Origin: Leptospira bourretii
Lineage (GTDB): Bacteria > Spirochaetota > Leptospiria > Leptospirales > Leptospiraceae
Reading direction: 5' to 3'
DNA length: 64,000 nucleotides
NCBI RefSeq assembly: GCF_004770145.1
Contig: NZ_RQFW01000022.1
Coordinates: 1-64,000, forward strand
The position numbers and the translations under genes are program-made. Of the stretch, positions 25,286 to 35,498 are shown piece after piece. Each line of letters begins with the position of its first letter. The first letter of the stretch is position 1. The notes below the pieces were generated by a model. The model saw only the letters and a program-made list of their open reading frames with translations, was not told where the DNA came from and searched no databases.

Positions 25286-27428
25286 ACAACACCAAAGATT
25301 GTTTTCCTCGTATGATTGGTAATCTTAAATCTCCATTTAAGGAAGGTTTCAATTCGGTTTTCCCATTCCAAATTAATTTTGGATCTTTTAAGGTATTAAT
25401 TTCTCTTACCTTCACAGGAATACCTTGTGTTTCTTTTTCATAAGAAGGATGGTATAAATAAATCTGTCCCATCGAAGGATAAACAAATCCAACTCCGAGT
25501 ACAGACACGTTTGTTTCTACCTGATGTTTATCACACAATTCCGATTGAGTAAGTTTTCTCCTTACTTTTAAGGCAATGGATGGACATTGGGACAAAGCCA
25601 ATTTACCTGTTAGTCGACAGAAATTTCTTGTTTCAGTGAACTTAGATATATAATCTGTCTTTGGTCGATCTTTCATTAAATTCCTAAATATATTTTGTAC
25701 AATTCTTCCAGCTCCAAATGAACCAGATACGTCCATTGTTCGTTCTCCAGAAAAATTTCCAACCCAAGCACCGACAACATAATGATCGTTAAATGCAACA
25801 GTCCAGGAGTTTCTATAGTCCTTTGAAGTGCCTGTTTTGACTGAAACAGGAAAAGGAAAATCTAAATAACTCCTGCGACCAAAGGCCCGTTGTCTAAGTT
25901 TTGGATCTTTTAAAACAAATTTAATTTCTTCAGCAGTTTCTTCAGAAAATAAACGAGTGGATGAACCAAAGTAGAGAGGTTTTTTATCAATGTTTCCTAA
26001 TCGAATTTTTGGTAACATTCCTCCCAGCAGAAAAGATCCATATGCGCGCGTTAGCTGAAGGAGACTAGTTCCTCCTGCCCCAAGTGCAAGACCTGGTCCG
26101 TAGAACTGAGGAGATTCTTTTAAGTGAGTATAACCTGCTGATTGCAAAAACCGATAAAAACTGGGAACTCCCATTTGGTTGATCGCAGTCACAGCAGGTA
26201 TATTTCTTGAATTTCCAAGTGCTTCCGCGAGAGTTAAATCCCCCCAATACCGAAGGTCCGCATTTCTAGGGAGATAATTTCCACCTTGCCCCAAAGAATA
26301 TGAATATTTTTCATCGGAAAAAATAGAATTAACATGATAAAGGCCCTTTTCGATAGCAATTGCATATAACAGTGGTTTCAATGTACTTCCCGCATCTCTG
26401 TATGCCAAAGTACCGTTAACCATACCATTCCCGTCTTCAAAGAAATTTTTAGAACCAATCATTGCTTTTAGTTCTAATTCATCATCCTTACCTGGAACTC
26501 TTTCTAAAACGATAGCAGATGCGTTTGATACATTCCATCTTTCTAATCCTTCCAATTCAGAATTTACAATAGAGTTTAACTCAAAATTCAACTCAGACGA
26601 TAAGGAAGATACAAACTCTTCCGAAGGAATCGAAATCAACGTTCGAATCCAATTGAGAAAATGTTGATTTTCACCTTTCCATTGGTCTGCATAATCCGAT
26701 TTAACTTTAGAATTATAGTGAATCGTAAGTTCATTTGGGTCTTTGATGATCGGAATTTCATAGGGAATTCTTTCCCTCAAATTGAGATACCGAATTGACA
26801 GTTCTTCTAATTTAGGTTGGTTTTTTCGAATCAAAACAGTTAAATACAGTGTTTCTTCAATCGACAAAAAACGTACATGTTTACCAAATAACACAAGTGA
26901 TGCGGAAGGAAATCCTACAATATTTGAGTGAATGGAAACTGAATTTAAATAAGCTTCTAAAATTTCTGATTTAGTAAGCCATAACTCATATCGAAAAGCC
27001 TCAATTAATTCAAAACCTTTTCGCAATAAAAAAGAATAATTACGAACTTCAGGATTTTGGATTCGTACGAGTTGCATCGTAAGAGTAGAAGCTCCCCCCC
27101 TTTTTCCTTTAGAAAAAAAATAAGAGTAAAGAGAATTGAATCCTGCAAAAATATCAACGCCGTGATGGGCATCAAAACGTTTGTCTTCAGCAATCTTCAA
27201 TATCTCAGGTACAAAACTCGGATACTCCTTAATACTTTCCCAATCCTGTTTTGTTTGGTTTTGATTTTTTCCTCGTCCGATTAACGTTCCTTCTTTTGTT
27301 AAGATACGAACGGTTGTTTGATTTCGTAATGAATCAAAAGAAATAGGGCGCAGCAAAAAAACTGCTAGTGGAGAAATTAATCCTCCAGCTAACAGTGTAT
27401 AAAGAATGAACTTTTTTTTAGAGATCAA
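25239..27428 (-). CDS. pbpC: Penicillin-binding protein 1C
   Basis: Bifunctional murein synthase-type protein of 729 residues, anchored by an N-terminal helix. The GT51 glycosyltransferase domain has E-D-K-R-F (catalytic Glu81) and G-G-A-S-T-L-T-M-Q-L. The transpeptidase domain has S348-T-L-K351 and K531-T-G-T-S. A C-terminal BiPBP_C Ig-like domain starts at about 640. The start appears to be TTG, overlapping the A2M stop in TTGA, so translation is coupled. The pairing with a bacterial alpha-2-macroglobulin is the conserved yfhM-pbpC arrangement, thought to link protease trapping to murein repair. Confidence 0.93.
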   Translation of the reverse strand: MISKKKFILYTLLAGGLISPLAVFLLRPISFDSLRNQTTVRILTKEGTLIGRGKNQNQTKQDWESIKEYPSFVPEILKIAEDKRFDAHHGVDIFAGFNSLYSYFFSKGKRGGASTLTMQLVRIQNPEVRNYSFLLRKGFELIEAFRYELWLTKSEILEAYLNSVSIHSNIVGFPSASLVLFGKHVRFLSIEETLYLTVLIRKNQPKLEELSIRYLNLRERIPYEIPIIKDPNELTIHYNSKVKSDYADQWKGENQHFLNWIRTLISIPSEEFVSSLSSELNFELNSIVNSELEGLERWNVSNASAIVLERVPGKDDELELKAMIGSKNFFEDGNGMVNGTLAYRDAGSTLKPLLYAIAIEKGLYHVNSIFSDEKYSYSLGQGGNYLPRNADLRYWGDLTLAEALGNSRNIPAVTAINQMGVPSFYRFLQSAGYTHLKESPQFYGPGLALGAGGTSLLQLTRAYGSFLLGGMLPKIRLGNIDKKPLYFGSSTRLFSEETAEEIKFVLKDPKLRQRAFGRRSYLDFPFPVSVKTGTSKDYRNSWTVAFNDHYVVGAWVGNFSGERTMDVSGSFGAGRIVQNIFRNLMKDRPKTDYISKFTETRNFCRLTGKLALSQCPSIALKVRRKLTQSELCDKHQVETNVSVLGVGFVYPSMGQIYLYHPSYEKETQGIPVKVREINTLKDPKLIWNGKTELKPSLNGDLRLPIIRGKQSLVLYDGEQKKASVDFEVR

Positions 27429-30400
27429 TCCACTTTCACTCGAATCGTATTGGTATTTCCGTAAAACTGCGGGTGATACATCAAAAATGTTTTTGAAGCT
27501 GGCATTATCGAATTTCCTTTAGCGACCGGTCTTAATATATAATTAAACTCAGTTTCCCCTCTTTCAATTCGGTCTTCTGAAAAAATCACGCGGTCATCAC
27601 GATATTCTTTATAACCACTATAATAATTTTCAGTAACTTCAGTATCTTCTGCATCCGAATTTTTTTCTGTCAGAAAGGAGGTATTTACAATTTCTGTGTT
27701 ACTAGGAATTGGATCCACGATCATTCCAAAGGCTTGGTCCGAATTACTTAACACTTTTAATTTTACAAGATAAGTAGAACCTCTTTGTAAGTTTGTTACT
27801 TCTTTTAAGATAGGATCTCCACTCGAGTCCCTTCCATCAATGCGATATAATGTCTTTCTAATTTCTAATCCATTGAACTTTTGCGTAGTAGTGTCTTTTA
27901 CAGGAATGTACATCAATCGAGTTTGAAAGTATAATCTTCCCTCGGAACTTGTACGTTTGAACAGCAAAGGACGGCTGGATGGATCTTTTCCTTCAAAAAG
28001 ACGATCAAAGGTAATTTCTTCTTTATAAATAGAATCTGATGAAGGAGAAAAGCTTTCATCAATCAAAGTTTTTTCACCAAAGATAGCCTGCCCTTCTGTG
28101 TCAGTTGAAGTTGCCTCAAAACGATTTCTATATTCAGAAAGTGCCAAAGCAATGGTTCCCACGCTATGACTGTCTGCCCAGAAATGGTTTTGTCGATCCA
28201 TCATAATTGATTTTACTAAATCGACTATTCTAGAATTTTTCGAATCAACCCTAAGTAACAATCTCAAATAGTTACCAAGAACTGTTGGTGAACTATAGTA
28301 AGAATAGTAATAATATTCATCATTTTTTTGTTTAATCGGTTTTAGACTGAATAATTCTTTTTCGTACGAAATGTACTTGGTGTATTCAACAAACAACTTT
28401 TTAAAAACAGAATCCGATTCATAAGATTCTAGTTTGTGTGTTTCTGCATATGCTGTTAGAAAAATACCACGAGATTTTAAATTTAGTTCTTCGAAGTTAT
28501 CTACCAATGTTTTCTCTAAAGAATGAACATCTTTCTTGTCTTTCGAAAGTACTGAGTATATTAAACTTAGAGTTTGATAGGAATTCGTCGATGTTTCTGT
28601 AGGATTTTTGACATAGTTTTGTAAGTATTGGATCGCAGCTTGGTATGCTTGCTGATTGGATCTTTTTCCTTTGTCTTTTGCAATCTGCATTACAGAAGCA
28701 ACGTATGCGGTTAAATATGGATAACCGGTTCTTCCATGCCCTTTCCATACTTTGAAACTTCCATCAGCAGCTTGGAATTCAGACATCTCATCCAAAAACA
28801 ACTTTTCGATTTGAGTAAAATCATATGAATCTTTGGTTGGTGCTTTGTATTGAAATTCTTTCAACAACTCACCAGCACTCAATGAAAGCAAATAAGCTGA
28901 TGTTCTTTGTTCCATACAAAAATAAGGATTTGATTCATAAAAATCAAAAGCAGATTTTAAGGCAGTAAGGGCAGTTCCCGACAAACGGATGTCCAACGAT
29001 CCTTTATTGAGTAAAATAGAATCTTTTTTTGGAAAAACAATTAAGGTTTTATGTTCCGAATCGGTATAACCCGAAAATTGAACTGAAGTTACGGGGTCAA
29101 ATTCTTTGATAGGAATCGTAACTGCTAAAGCATCAGAAAGATCTGCCTTTTTCATATCGGCAAACTCGGCAGCGTTTTCCGGCTCCACTGAAATTTGATA
29201 AGACAATTGAATCTCATCTTTTGGATGATCCAGTTTTAGTTTGATGTACTGTGCTTCTGTGATTTGGAATGTTCTGAGCACTTCTTTTGTTTGACCAGCA
29301 GCAAGTTCTATCGATGACCATCCTTTCTCCTGTGAAAGGAATTTTGAATCGATTTTATATTTAAATTTTCCTTTTTTCTTCGTATTGTTTGTAATACTAC
29401 CACCTAACTCCAAACTATCGCCAACACGAATGAATCTTGCAACAGTCTTTTGTAAAACTAAATTCTTTTTGACAATGAATTCTGAATTAGAAGCTCCATA
29501 TTTTCCATTAGAAGAGGATGCTACCATTACTCGAAATGTTGTTAAGTTATCTGGTAAGGTAAAACTTAAATCAGCATTGCCATTACTATCTGCTGTGACA
29601 ACAGGGTTCCAGTAGGCAGTGTAACGAAAATCTTTTCTTGCTCCTGATTCTGATTCAGCAGAAAATCCGCCTCCAGAATCTTCACCGTAATCTCCTCCAG
29701 GGCTATCTCCTTTGTTTTCGTATATATAATGTTTAATGATCATACTACGGAGTTCAAATGTTTTTACGATACTATACCAATATTGATAGAACATTTCTAC
29801 TGGACTCTGAAAAGAATATCCAACCAAATCTAATACCCCTCGATCTGCCACTGATACTGTGAGTTCGGCACCAGGATTTGTTTGGATCGATAGTTTGACT
29901 TGTTCTCTCGGTTGGTATTCTGCTTTATCCGTTTTAATAACCACCGGTGCAGTTCGAGAGGCTAAATTTACCTTCAATGTCACATATCCTGTTTTGGCTT
30001 TTGGAGCACCTAAGTCCTGTTCATTAAATTCTTTAATATCATCCTCAGAAAGTCCTTCTGGTACAGGCAATCTTCCTGACAACATAACAACATTTACGTC
30101 TACATTGGGAAGATAAGATTCTTCAATCGGAATCTCAAGTGGAGAACTGTTTCCTTTCATTAAGAAGGATTTTTTAAAATAAACAGAATCTCTTTCTACC
30201 GTGACAATCACCCTGGCATTCTGCAAAGGAGATTTGATTAAGATTTTTGCCTTTTCTCCAATTTTATATTCATTTTTATCAGAACGTAATTCGATGGAGT
30301 CATCGCCACGAAAGTCCCAAGTGTAATAAGATTCTTTTTCATAGGCATAAAAATCTACTCGCGAAAATACTTTATCCCGATTTAAAACTAAAACAGTGTA

Positions 30401-32494
30401 ACTTCCGGAATCTTTTGCCCTGTAATCAAATGAAACTCCTTCCGCTTTCGAAGTGAGACTTTTTACTTCTACAATTTTTTTTGTTAGTTGGTTGCTACGA
30501 AAAAAGAACTTTCCAAGACCTTTGGAAAGAACGGAAGTCCAATCATTGTAGATAATATAGGCTTTTAATTCAGCACCAGCAACTGCTTTCCCTTGTAAGT
30601 TGACAGCGATTGCACTAAATTGGAATGGTTTATCCATTGACTGGTATCGATCATTACATTTTAAACCAACATAGGTTTCAGATGGATTGTAAGGTAAACT
30701 AGAAGACTTTGTAACAGACTTCCCGTCTACATCAAAAACAGAAGATTCTACAATCAAATTATACGGATCGGCTATTTCTATGTTTTCTCCATCAGTGGCA
30801 AACTTACCTGTTAAATCACTGATGGGAATGTCCAAATTAAAAAAACCTTTTGTATCTAAAACACCTTCTGATCCAGTTACATAGTCAGAATTTCCACTCG
30901 AGTATTCGTCCTCGTAATCGTTCCAAGTATCCGAAAAATCATAATTCGGGAAAGTATCGAAAGATATATATCTTTTCCTTTTTAAAACCGAATAACTAAT
31001 CTTAGCTCCTCCCATCGGAGCCCCAAACATATATTTTCCTTCGACCGAACCTTTCAAATTTTGATTTTTATTTACGGTATTGGCCAAATTTACATTCACC
31101 ATAAAATTTACAGGACGGAATTCTTCTACTTGGAAGGTATCGTAGGTAACTGAGTAATCTTTTCCTGAAACATAAACCGATACAGAATAATGCCCAAGCG
31201 GAGCATCAGAAGGAATCGAGTAATTTGTAAAAACTCCACCTTGAGATGTAGAAGTTAAGTTTACATTCGAGATATCCTTTCCTCTCGAATCTCGAATTTG
31301 TACATTGACTACTTTCGAAGAATATGGAACTAAAACACCGTTTTTTCGATCAGCAAGGACTGCTTTAACCTCAACTCTATCTCCCGGTCGATATAGTTTT
31401 CGATCAAAGTATATTTTTCCTTTTACATGATTCTCAGTGTAGTAGTCACTATAACCTTCAATATGTGTTTCATTAAAATGTAAAAATGCTTTATCACCAG
31501 TAGGATCTTCTGCAATTAACACCGATTTACCGAATGCTTTATTATCACTGATTGAAGGTGTCGTACAATATCCATCTTTATCCGTTTTACAAGTTCCGCG
31601 CAGACTTCCCTTTTCATACAGACTGATATCAGTATTCGCAACTGGTTCCGCTTTAGATAAACTATGAACCCAAACATGGATTGTATTTGGATCTAACTTT
31701 GTTGTGATTCCTAAATTTGTAGATTGTAAAAAGATAGATTCTTTTTTGAACTCTTCCTTGTTATTATCACCAATGACATTGGCACCTAACTGAAATGCGA
31801 CCCAAGCTTTCGTATTTGGTTTGGATCCAAAATATTGGTCAATATCCATTCCTTGATTTCCATAGGAATTTACTTTGATACCAGATTTCCAAACCGTCTT
31901 TTTCCAATTTAACTGGTTTTCAAATTCATAATACTTGTCACCCAATGTTGCCACTGCATTTACAAGAACAGGAATCGACAGTTCTGCAGAACGAATTTGG
32001 AATTCAGGTACATTCGATATTGAAATTGGAAGTACTTTGTTTAAATTGGATTCAAATATATTTTCCCTTGATAAATAGAAAGATGGTTTCCTTTGCATCA
32101 CAGGAAGTTTAAAGCTAACAGGCGTTTCTAAAAAACAATCATTCTCTGCATAAAACTTTTCTATTTTGATTTCATAAACAACACCTGGATCAAAGTTCCA
32201 AGTATCAAGAGAAAACTCTCGGCTTACATAATCTGAAAATTCGGTTTTTGGATTGGAAGGTTTTGGGGAAATTTGAACTGCGGATGCAAAATCTCGTAAA
32301 TTGGTATCTTCTGTTACTGTAAATCGATAGTCCCATAGATCTTCTAAATATTTTAAATCTGTTGTGTCGAGTTTTACCTCGATACGACAACTGCTTGGAA
32401 AAATACTGCGTTTGATGGAACGAAAAAAACCAGAAACGGAATGGCAAGAACTGAGAAAAAACAAAAAACCAAAAGTAAGAACCAACTTACGCAT
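27425..32494 (-). CDS. Bacterial alpha-2-macroglobulin lipoprotein with intact thioester
   Basis: The 1689-residue periplasmic lipoprotein (signal ending F-L-S-S-C, Cys17) traps proteases. The MG-type Ig-like domains include the conserved Y-R-P-G-D-R-V and the A2M core Y-W-N-P-V-V-T-A-D with L-P-D-N-L-T-T-F-R. The thioester motif is C-M-E-Q, with Cys1193, so the covalent trap is intact; some bacterial homologues have lost it. The alpha-helical thioester domain follows (Y-L-T-A-Y-V). A Ser/Gly-rich stretch near residues 920-960 may be the bait region. First gene of the operon with pbpC and the phosphotransferase-fold gene. Homologous in role to E. coli YfhM. Confidence 0.93.
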   Translation of the reverse strand: MRKLVLTFGFLFFLSSCHSVSGFFRSIKRSIFPSSCRIEVKLDTTDLKYLEDLWDYRFTVTEDTNLRDFASAVQISPKPSNPKTEFSDYVSREFSLDTWNFDPGVVYEIKIEKFYAENDCFLETPVSFKLPVMQRKPSFYLSRENIFESNLNKVLPISISNVPEFQIRSAELSIPVLVNAVATLGDKYYEFENQLNWKKTVWKSGIKVNSYGNQGMDIDQYFGSKPNTKAWVAFQLGANVIGDNNKEEFKKESIFLQSTNLGITTKLDPNTIHVWVHSLSKAEPVANTDISLYEKGSLRGTCKTDKDGYCTTPSISDNKAFGKSVLIAEDPTGDKAFLHFNETHIEGYSDYYTENHVKGKIYFDRKLYRPGDRVEVKAVLADRKNGVLVPYSSKVVNVQIRDSRGKDISNVNLTSTSQGGVFTNYSIPSDAPLGHYSVSVYVSGKDYSVTYDTFQVEEFRPVNFMVNVNLANTVNKNQNLKGSVEGKYMFGAPMGGAKISYSVLKRKRYISFDTFPNYDFSDTWNDYEDEYSSGNSDYVTGSEGVLDTKGFFNLDIPISDLTGKFATDGENIEIADPYNLIVESSVFDVDGKSVTKSSSLPYNPSETYVGLKCNDRYQSMDKPFQFSAIAVNLQGKAVAGAELKAYIIYNDWTSVLSKGLGKFFFRSNQLTKKIVEVKSLTSKAEGVSFDYRAKDSGSYTVLVLNRDKVFSRVDFYAYEKESYYTWDFRGDDSIELRSDKNEYKIGEKAKILIKSPLQNARVIVTVERDSVYFKKSFLMKGNSSPLEIPIEESYLPNVDVNVVMLSGRLPVPEGLSEDDIKEFNEQDLGAPKAKTGYVTLKVNLASRTAPVVIKTDKAEYQPREQVKLSIQTNPGAELTVSVADRGVLDLVGYSFQSPVEMFYQYWYSIVKTFELRSMIIKHYIYENKGDSPGGDYGEDSGGGFSAESESGARKDFRYTAYWNPVVTADSNGNADLSFTLPDNLTTFRVMVASSSNGKYGASNSEFIVKKNLVLQKTVARFIRVGDSLELGGSITNNTKKKGKFKYKIDSKFLSQEKGWSSIELAAGQTKEVLRTFQITEAQYIKLKLDHPKDEIQLSYQISVEPENAAEFADMKKADLSDALAVTIPIKEFDPVTSVQFSGYTDSEHKTLIVFPKKDSILLNKGSLDIRLSGTALTALKSAFDFYESNPYFCMEQRTSAYLLSLSAGELLKEFQYKAPTKDSYDFTQIEKLFLDEMSEFQAADGSFKVWKGHGRTGYPYLTAYVASVMQIAKDKGKRSNQQAYQAAIQYLQNYVKNPTETSTNSYQTLSLIYSVLSKDKKDVHSLEKTLVDNFEELNLKSRGIFLTAYAETHKLESYESDSVFKKLFVEYTKYISYEKELFSLKPIKQKNDEYYYYSYYSSPTVLGNYLRLLLRVDSKNSRIVDLVKSIMMDRQNHFWADSHSVGTIALALSEYRNRFEATSTDTEGQAIFGEKTLIDESFSPSSDSIYKEEITFDRLFEGKDPSSRPLLFKRTSSEGRLYFQTRLMYIPVKDTTTQKFNGLEIRKTLYRIDGRDSSGDPILKEVTNLQRGSTYLVKLKVLSNSDQAFGMIVDPIPSNTEIVNTSFLTEKNSDAEDTEVTENYYSGYKEYRDDRVIFSEDRIERGETEFNYILRPVAKGNSIMPASKTFLMYHPQFYGNTNTIRVKVD

Positions 32495-32640
32495 AAGGAC
32501 TCCGAAATTCGAATGTTCCCTGTTCTACGACGGGTACTTCCCATTGCCAACTCTTTCCTGAATGAAATGGAATTTCTTTCTATATTTTTTTATTCAGATC
32601 GGAATTTTCGCTATGCTTTTGTCATTTTGGAATTTGATTG

Positions 32641-33075
32641 ATGACGATGTCCCTATCTCAATTCAAAAAACAATTTTTGGAATTAAAAGCACCCAACTCC
32701 TTTCCCATCGGAAATTACCAAGCCGATTGGCTAGGCCCACGATGGTTCCAAACCGGTGCCCGCCTCAGTTTGAATTTTATGTCCTTTCGTCATTGGTGGG
32801 GCAAATCGTTCGATGGATCTGAGATTGCTTATAATCTTTTTTTACCTCCCAAAGCAACAGAGTTTCAAATGCGCCACCCCATGAAGTTGTCCATTGGAAA
32901 GTCGAAGCTTGATGGAAACCTAAGTTTGATCCTGGAATACACAAAAGAGGCACCTTTTCCTTGGCCCTATTTCGTAGATGAATTTCGGATTTTGAACGAA
33001 AAGGAGCTTTTGGGAATGAATTACAGTCGATTCACCCCTCAACTGGCCCTACCCTTTCTTATTAGAAAATCCTAA
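32641..33075 (+). CDS. Small conserved protein, possibly DUF4334-like
   Basis: A soluble protein of about 144 residues; the start is ATG at 32641 or 32647. It is Trp/Phe-rich, with D-W-L-G-P-R-W-F-Q-T-G near the N-terminus and a C-terminal D-E-F-R-I-L-N-E-K-E-L-L-G-M block ending in a hydrophobic L-P-F-L-I-R. That end resembles DUF4334 (GXWXG-type) proteins, but the match is from memory and weak. An overlapping frame upstream (ATG 32562) would encode a hydrophobic helix, so a frameshifted membrane anchor cannot be excluded. It is divergent from the A2M gene and 44 bases before the hybrid kinase gene. Confidence 0.55.
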   Translation: MTMSLSQFKKQFLELKAPNSFPIGNYQADWLGPRWFQTGARLSLNFMSFRHWWGKSFDGSEIAYNLFLPPKATEFQMRHPMKLSIGKSKLDGNLSLILEYTKEAPFPWPYFVDEFRILNEKELLGMNYSRFTPQLALPFLIRKS

Positions 33076-33119
33076 TTTAGCTTGTTAAATATTTTGAAAA
33101 ATTCCGTCGAATTGACGGT

Positions 33120-35498
33120 ATGGGTCTGCCTCCACCATCTCTGGAAAAACAAATTCTCTCCGCAATGGAAGAGGTTGTTTTTTCGGCAAATTTTCCAGAA
33201 TTAGAAATTCTTTATATTAACCCTTCGGCAGAAACTCTCACTGGATATCCCAGAGAATATTTTACAAATGCACGAGATAACTGGAAAAATTTAATCCTCG
33301 AGGAAGATCGTGCTATCGTTGAAACTGCTTTAACATCGCTTCATGCTGATGATAAAATTCAAGTTCGTTATCGAATCCAAACTAAAAACAAAAAAATCAA
33401 ATTTATACAGTGCCAAGGTAAGCTGATTCGAAATGAAACCGGCGAAATTTTACGTTTCGACGGAATAGTTACTGATATCTCCGAGTTACTTTCCCTCCAA
33501 GATATCATCAAAAATGAATCTGGAGAAATTAAACAGTTGTTACTCGAAAATAACATTTTGTTTAATGGAAGTCAAGATTCTATGTTCCTTGTAGAAGTGA
33601 TGGATGATGGAAACTTTATCATCCGTCGTATCAATTTAGCTTATGAAAGATCAACAGGTGTAACTCAATCTTCTATCCAAGGCAAAACACCGATCGAATT
33701 ACTTGGAGAAGAGTTGGGGCAACCCGTCATCAGAAATTTTAAAAATGCCTTAAATGCAAAAACAACAATTACTTATGAAGAAAGTATTCCTATGCCTGCG
33801 GGAACAAAAATTTGGACAACTGCACTCACTCCCATTGAGGTAGAAGGAAAATATAAATTCATCGTTGGGGCCAGCAAAGACATTACAGAGCAAAAAAGGG
33901 CGGAAACAGCCCTAAAGGAATCTAACGAGCGCTATGCCCTAATTTTAGAAGTCAGTTCTGATGGTTGGTTTGATTGGGATCTAGTCAATGATACAGTCAT
34001 CTATTCACGCAGGTGGTGGTTAGAATTCGGAAATGACGATAAGGCTGACAATGTCCCCATTGGATATTGGAAAAGTTTGATTCATCCAGATGATTTGGAT
34101 TGGGTTTCAGAATTTTTAGAAAACATCATGCTCTCACAAAGAGAAACATTTGAATTCAGCTTTCAGATGAAAAAAAGAAAGGGGAATTATGCTCATGTTT
34201 TATCAAGATGTTATATCCAAAGAGATTCTTCTGGAAATAAAATTAGAATGGTTGGTTCCAATACCGATCTAACAGAAACTAAAAAAATAGAATATACACT
34301 TCGAAAAGCAAAGGAAATGGCCGAAGCAGCAAATATGGCGAAAGGAAATTTTTTGGCCAATATGAGCCACGAAATTAGAACTCCACTCAATGGAATCATT
34401 GGATTCACAGAACTTTTGTTACACTCTTCACTTACAGATGAACAAAAAGAATATTTGAGAAGTATATTTCTTTCTGGAAAAAGTTTGTTATCTTTAGTAA
34501 ATCAAATTTTAGATTTTTCAAAAATTGATTCTGGGAAAATGGATCTAGAATTTATTAGTACCGATTTGATTGATCTTGTTCAGTCAACTGTTGATTTATT
34601 CCAAATTTCAGCGGCATCTAAAGCCATTCCTCTAAACCTTCAGCTGGATTCCAACTTACCAAAATTTGTTTCTTTAGATCCTTTGCGACTCAGACAAGTT
34701 CTTTCCAATCTAATTGGAAATGCAATTAAATTCACCCATGAAGGGAAGGTAGATGTTTCAGTCAAACCACTTAAACAAGTAGGTGATATCATTGATATCG
34801 AGTTTGCTGTTACTGATACGGGAATAGGAATTGATCCAAACTCACAATCAAAACTTTTTGATTCCTTTTCGCAGGCAGATACATCCATCACTCGTAAATA
34901 TGGTGGAACTGGCCTTGGTCTTTCAATCACAAACCAACTCATACAAAAAATGAACTCACAACTAAAAATAGATAGTGAACTTGGAAATGGAAGTAGGTTT
35001 AGTTTTGTTTTATCCTTAGAGATGAACGCAACTGGATCTGTTTCCTCTAATCTGTTTGAAGAAAAACTAACAGCACCGGAAGAAACAGTTATTGTTGAAA
35101 ATAAACAAATACGAAACGATATTTTGATAGTAGAAGACAATGATTTAAACAAAAAACTATTATCAAAAATGTTATTAAAGAGATACCCTCATATACAACT
35201 AAGATTTGCAACTGACGGAGCTGACGCCGTCAAACAGTTCCAACAAAAAACTCCTGATTTAATTTTTATGGACCTACAAATGCCGGTGATGGATGGTTAT
35301 ACGGCAACCATCGAAATTCGAAAACTAGAAAAAGGATCTATCAAAAAAACTCCCATCATTGCGCTGACAGCAGGAGCTTTTTTCTCTGTTAAAGATACGG
35401 CGATGGAGTCAGGAATGAATGATTTTCTCACCAAACCAATCTCCTCCGCCGATCTTTATTCTGCTCTTGAAAGATGGTTATTATCAAGCAGCGTGTAA
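33120..35498 (+). CDS. PAS-domain hybrid histidine kinase
   Basis: The 792-residue cytoplasmic kinase has no membrane segment. Three PAS/PAC modules (about 10-125, 150-262, 270-392) precede the HisKA domain, with phospho-acceptor His417 in [12 protein letters not shown]. The ATPase domain has [17 protein letters not shown] and G-G-T-G-L-G-L-S-I. The C-terminal receiver (about 667-785) has Asp718 in [11 protein letters not shown]. No HPt or output domain is attached, so signalling continues through unlinked partners. The stimulus is unknown. Its 3' end overlaps ahpF on the opposite strand by 15 bp. Confidence 0.92.
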   Translation: MGLPPPSLEKQILSAMEEVVFSANFPELEILYINPSAETLTGYPREYFTNARDNWKNLILEEDRAIVETALTSLHADDKIQVRYRIQTKNKKIKFIQCQGKLIRNETGEILRFDGIVTDISELLSLQDIIKNESGEIKQLLLENNILFNGSQDSMFLVEVMDDGNFIIRRINLAYERSTGVTQSSIQGKTPIELLGEELGQPVIRNFKNALNAKTTITYEESIPMPAGTKIWTTALTPIEVEGKYKFIVGASKDITEQKRAETALKESNERYALILEVSSDGWFDWDLVNDTVIYSRRWWLEFGNDDKADNVPIGYWKSLIHPDDLDWVSEFLENIMLSQRETFEFSFQMKKRKGNYAHVLSRCYIQRDSSGNKIRMVGSNTDLTETKKIEYTLRKAKEMAEAANMAKGNFLANMSHEIRTPLNGIIGFTELLLHSSLTDEQKEYLRSIFLSGKSLLSLVNQILDFSKIDSGKMDLEFISTDLIDLVQSTVDLFQISAASKAIPLNLQLDSNLPKFVSLDPLRLRQVLSNLIGNAIKFTHEGKVDVSVKPLKQVGDIIDIEFAVTDTGIGIDPNSQSKLFDSFSQADTSITRKYGGTGLGLSITNQLIQKMNSQLKIDSELGNGSRFSFVLSLEMNATGSVSSNLFEEKLTAPEETVIVENKQIRNDILIVEDNDLNKKLLSKMLLKRYPHIQLRFATDGADAVKQFQQKTPDLIFMDLQMPVMDGYTATIEIRKLEKGSIKKTPIIALTAGAFFSVKDTAMESGMNDFLTKPISSADLYSALERWLLSSSV

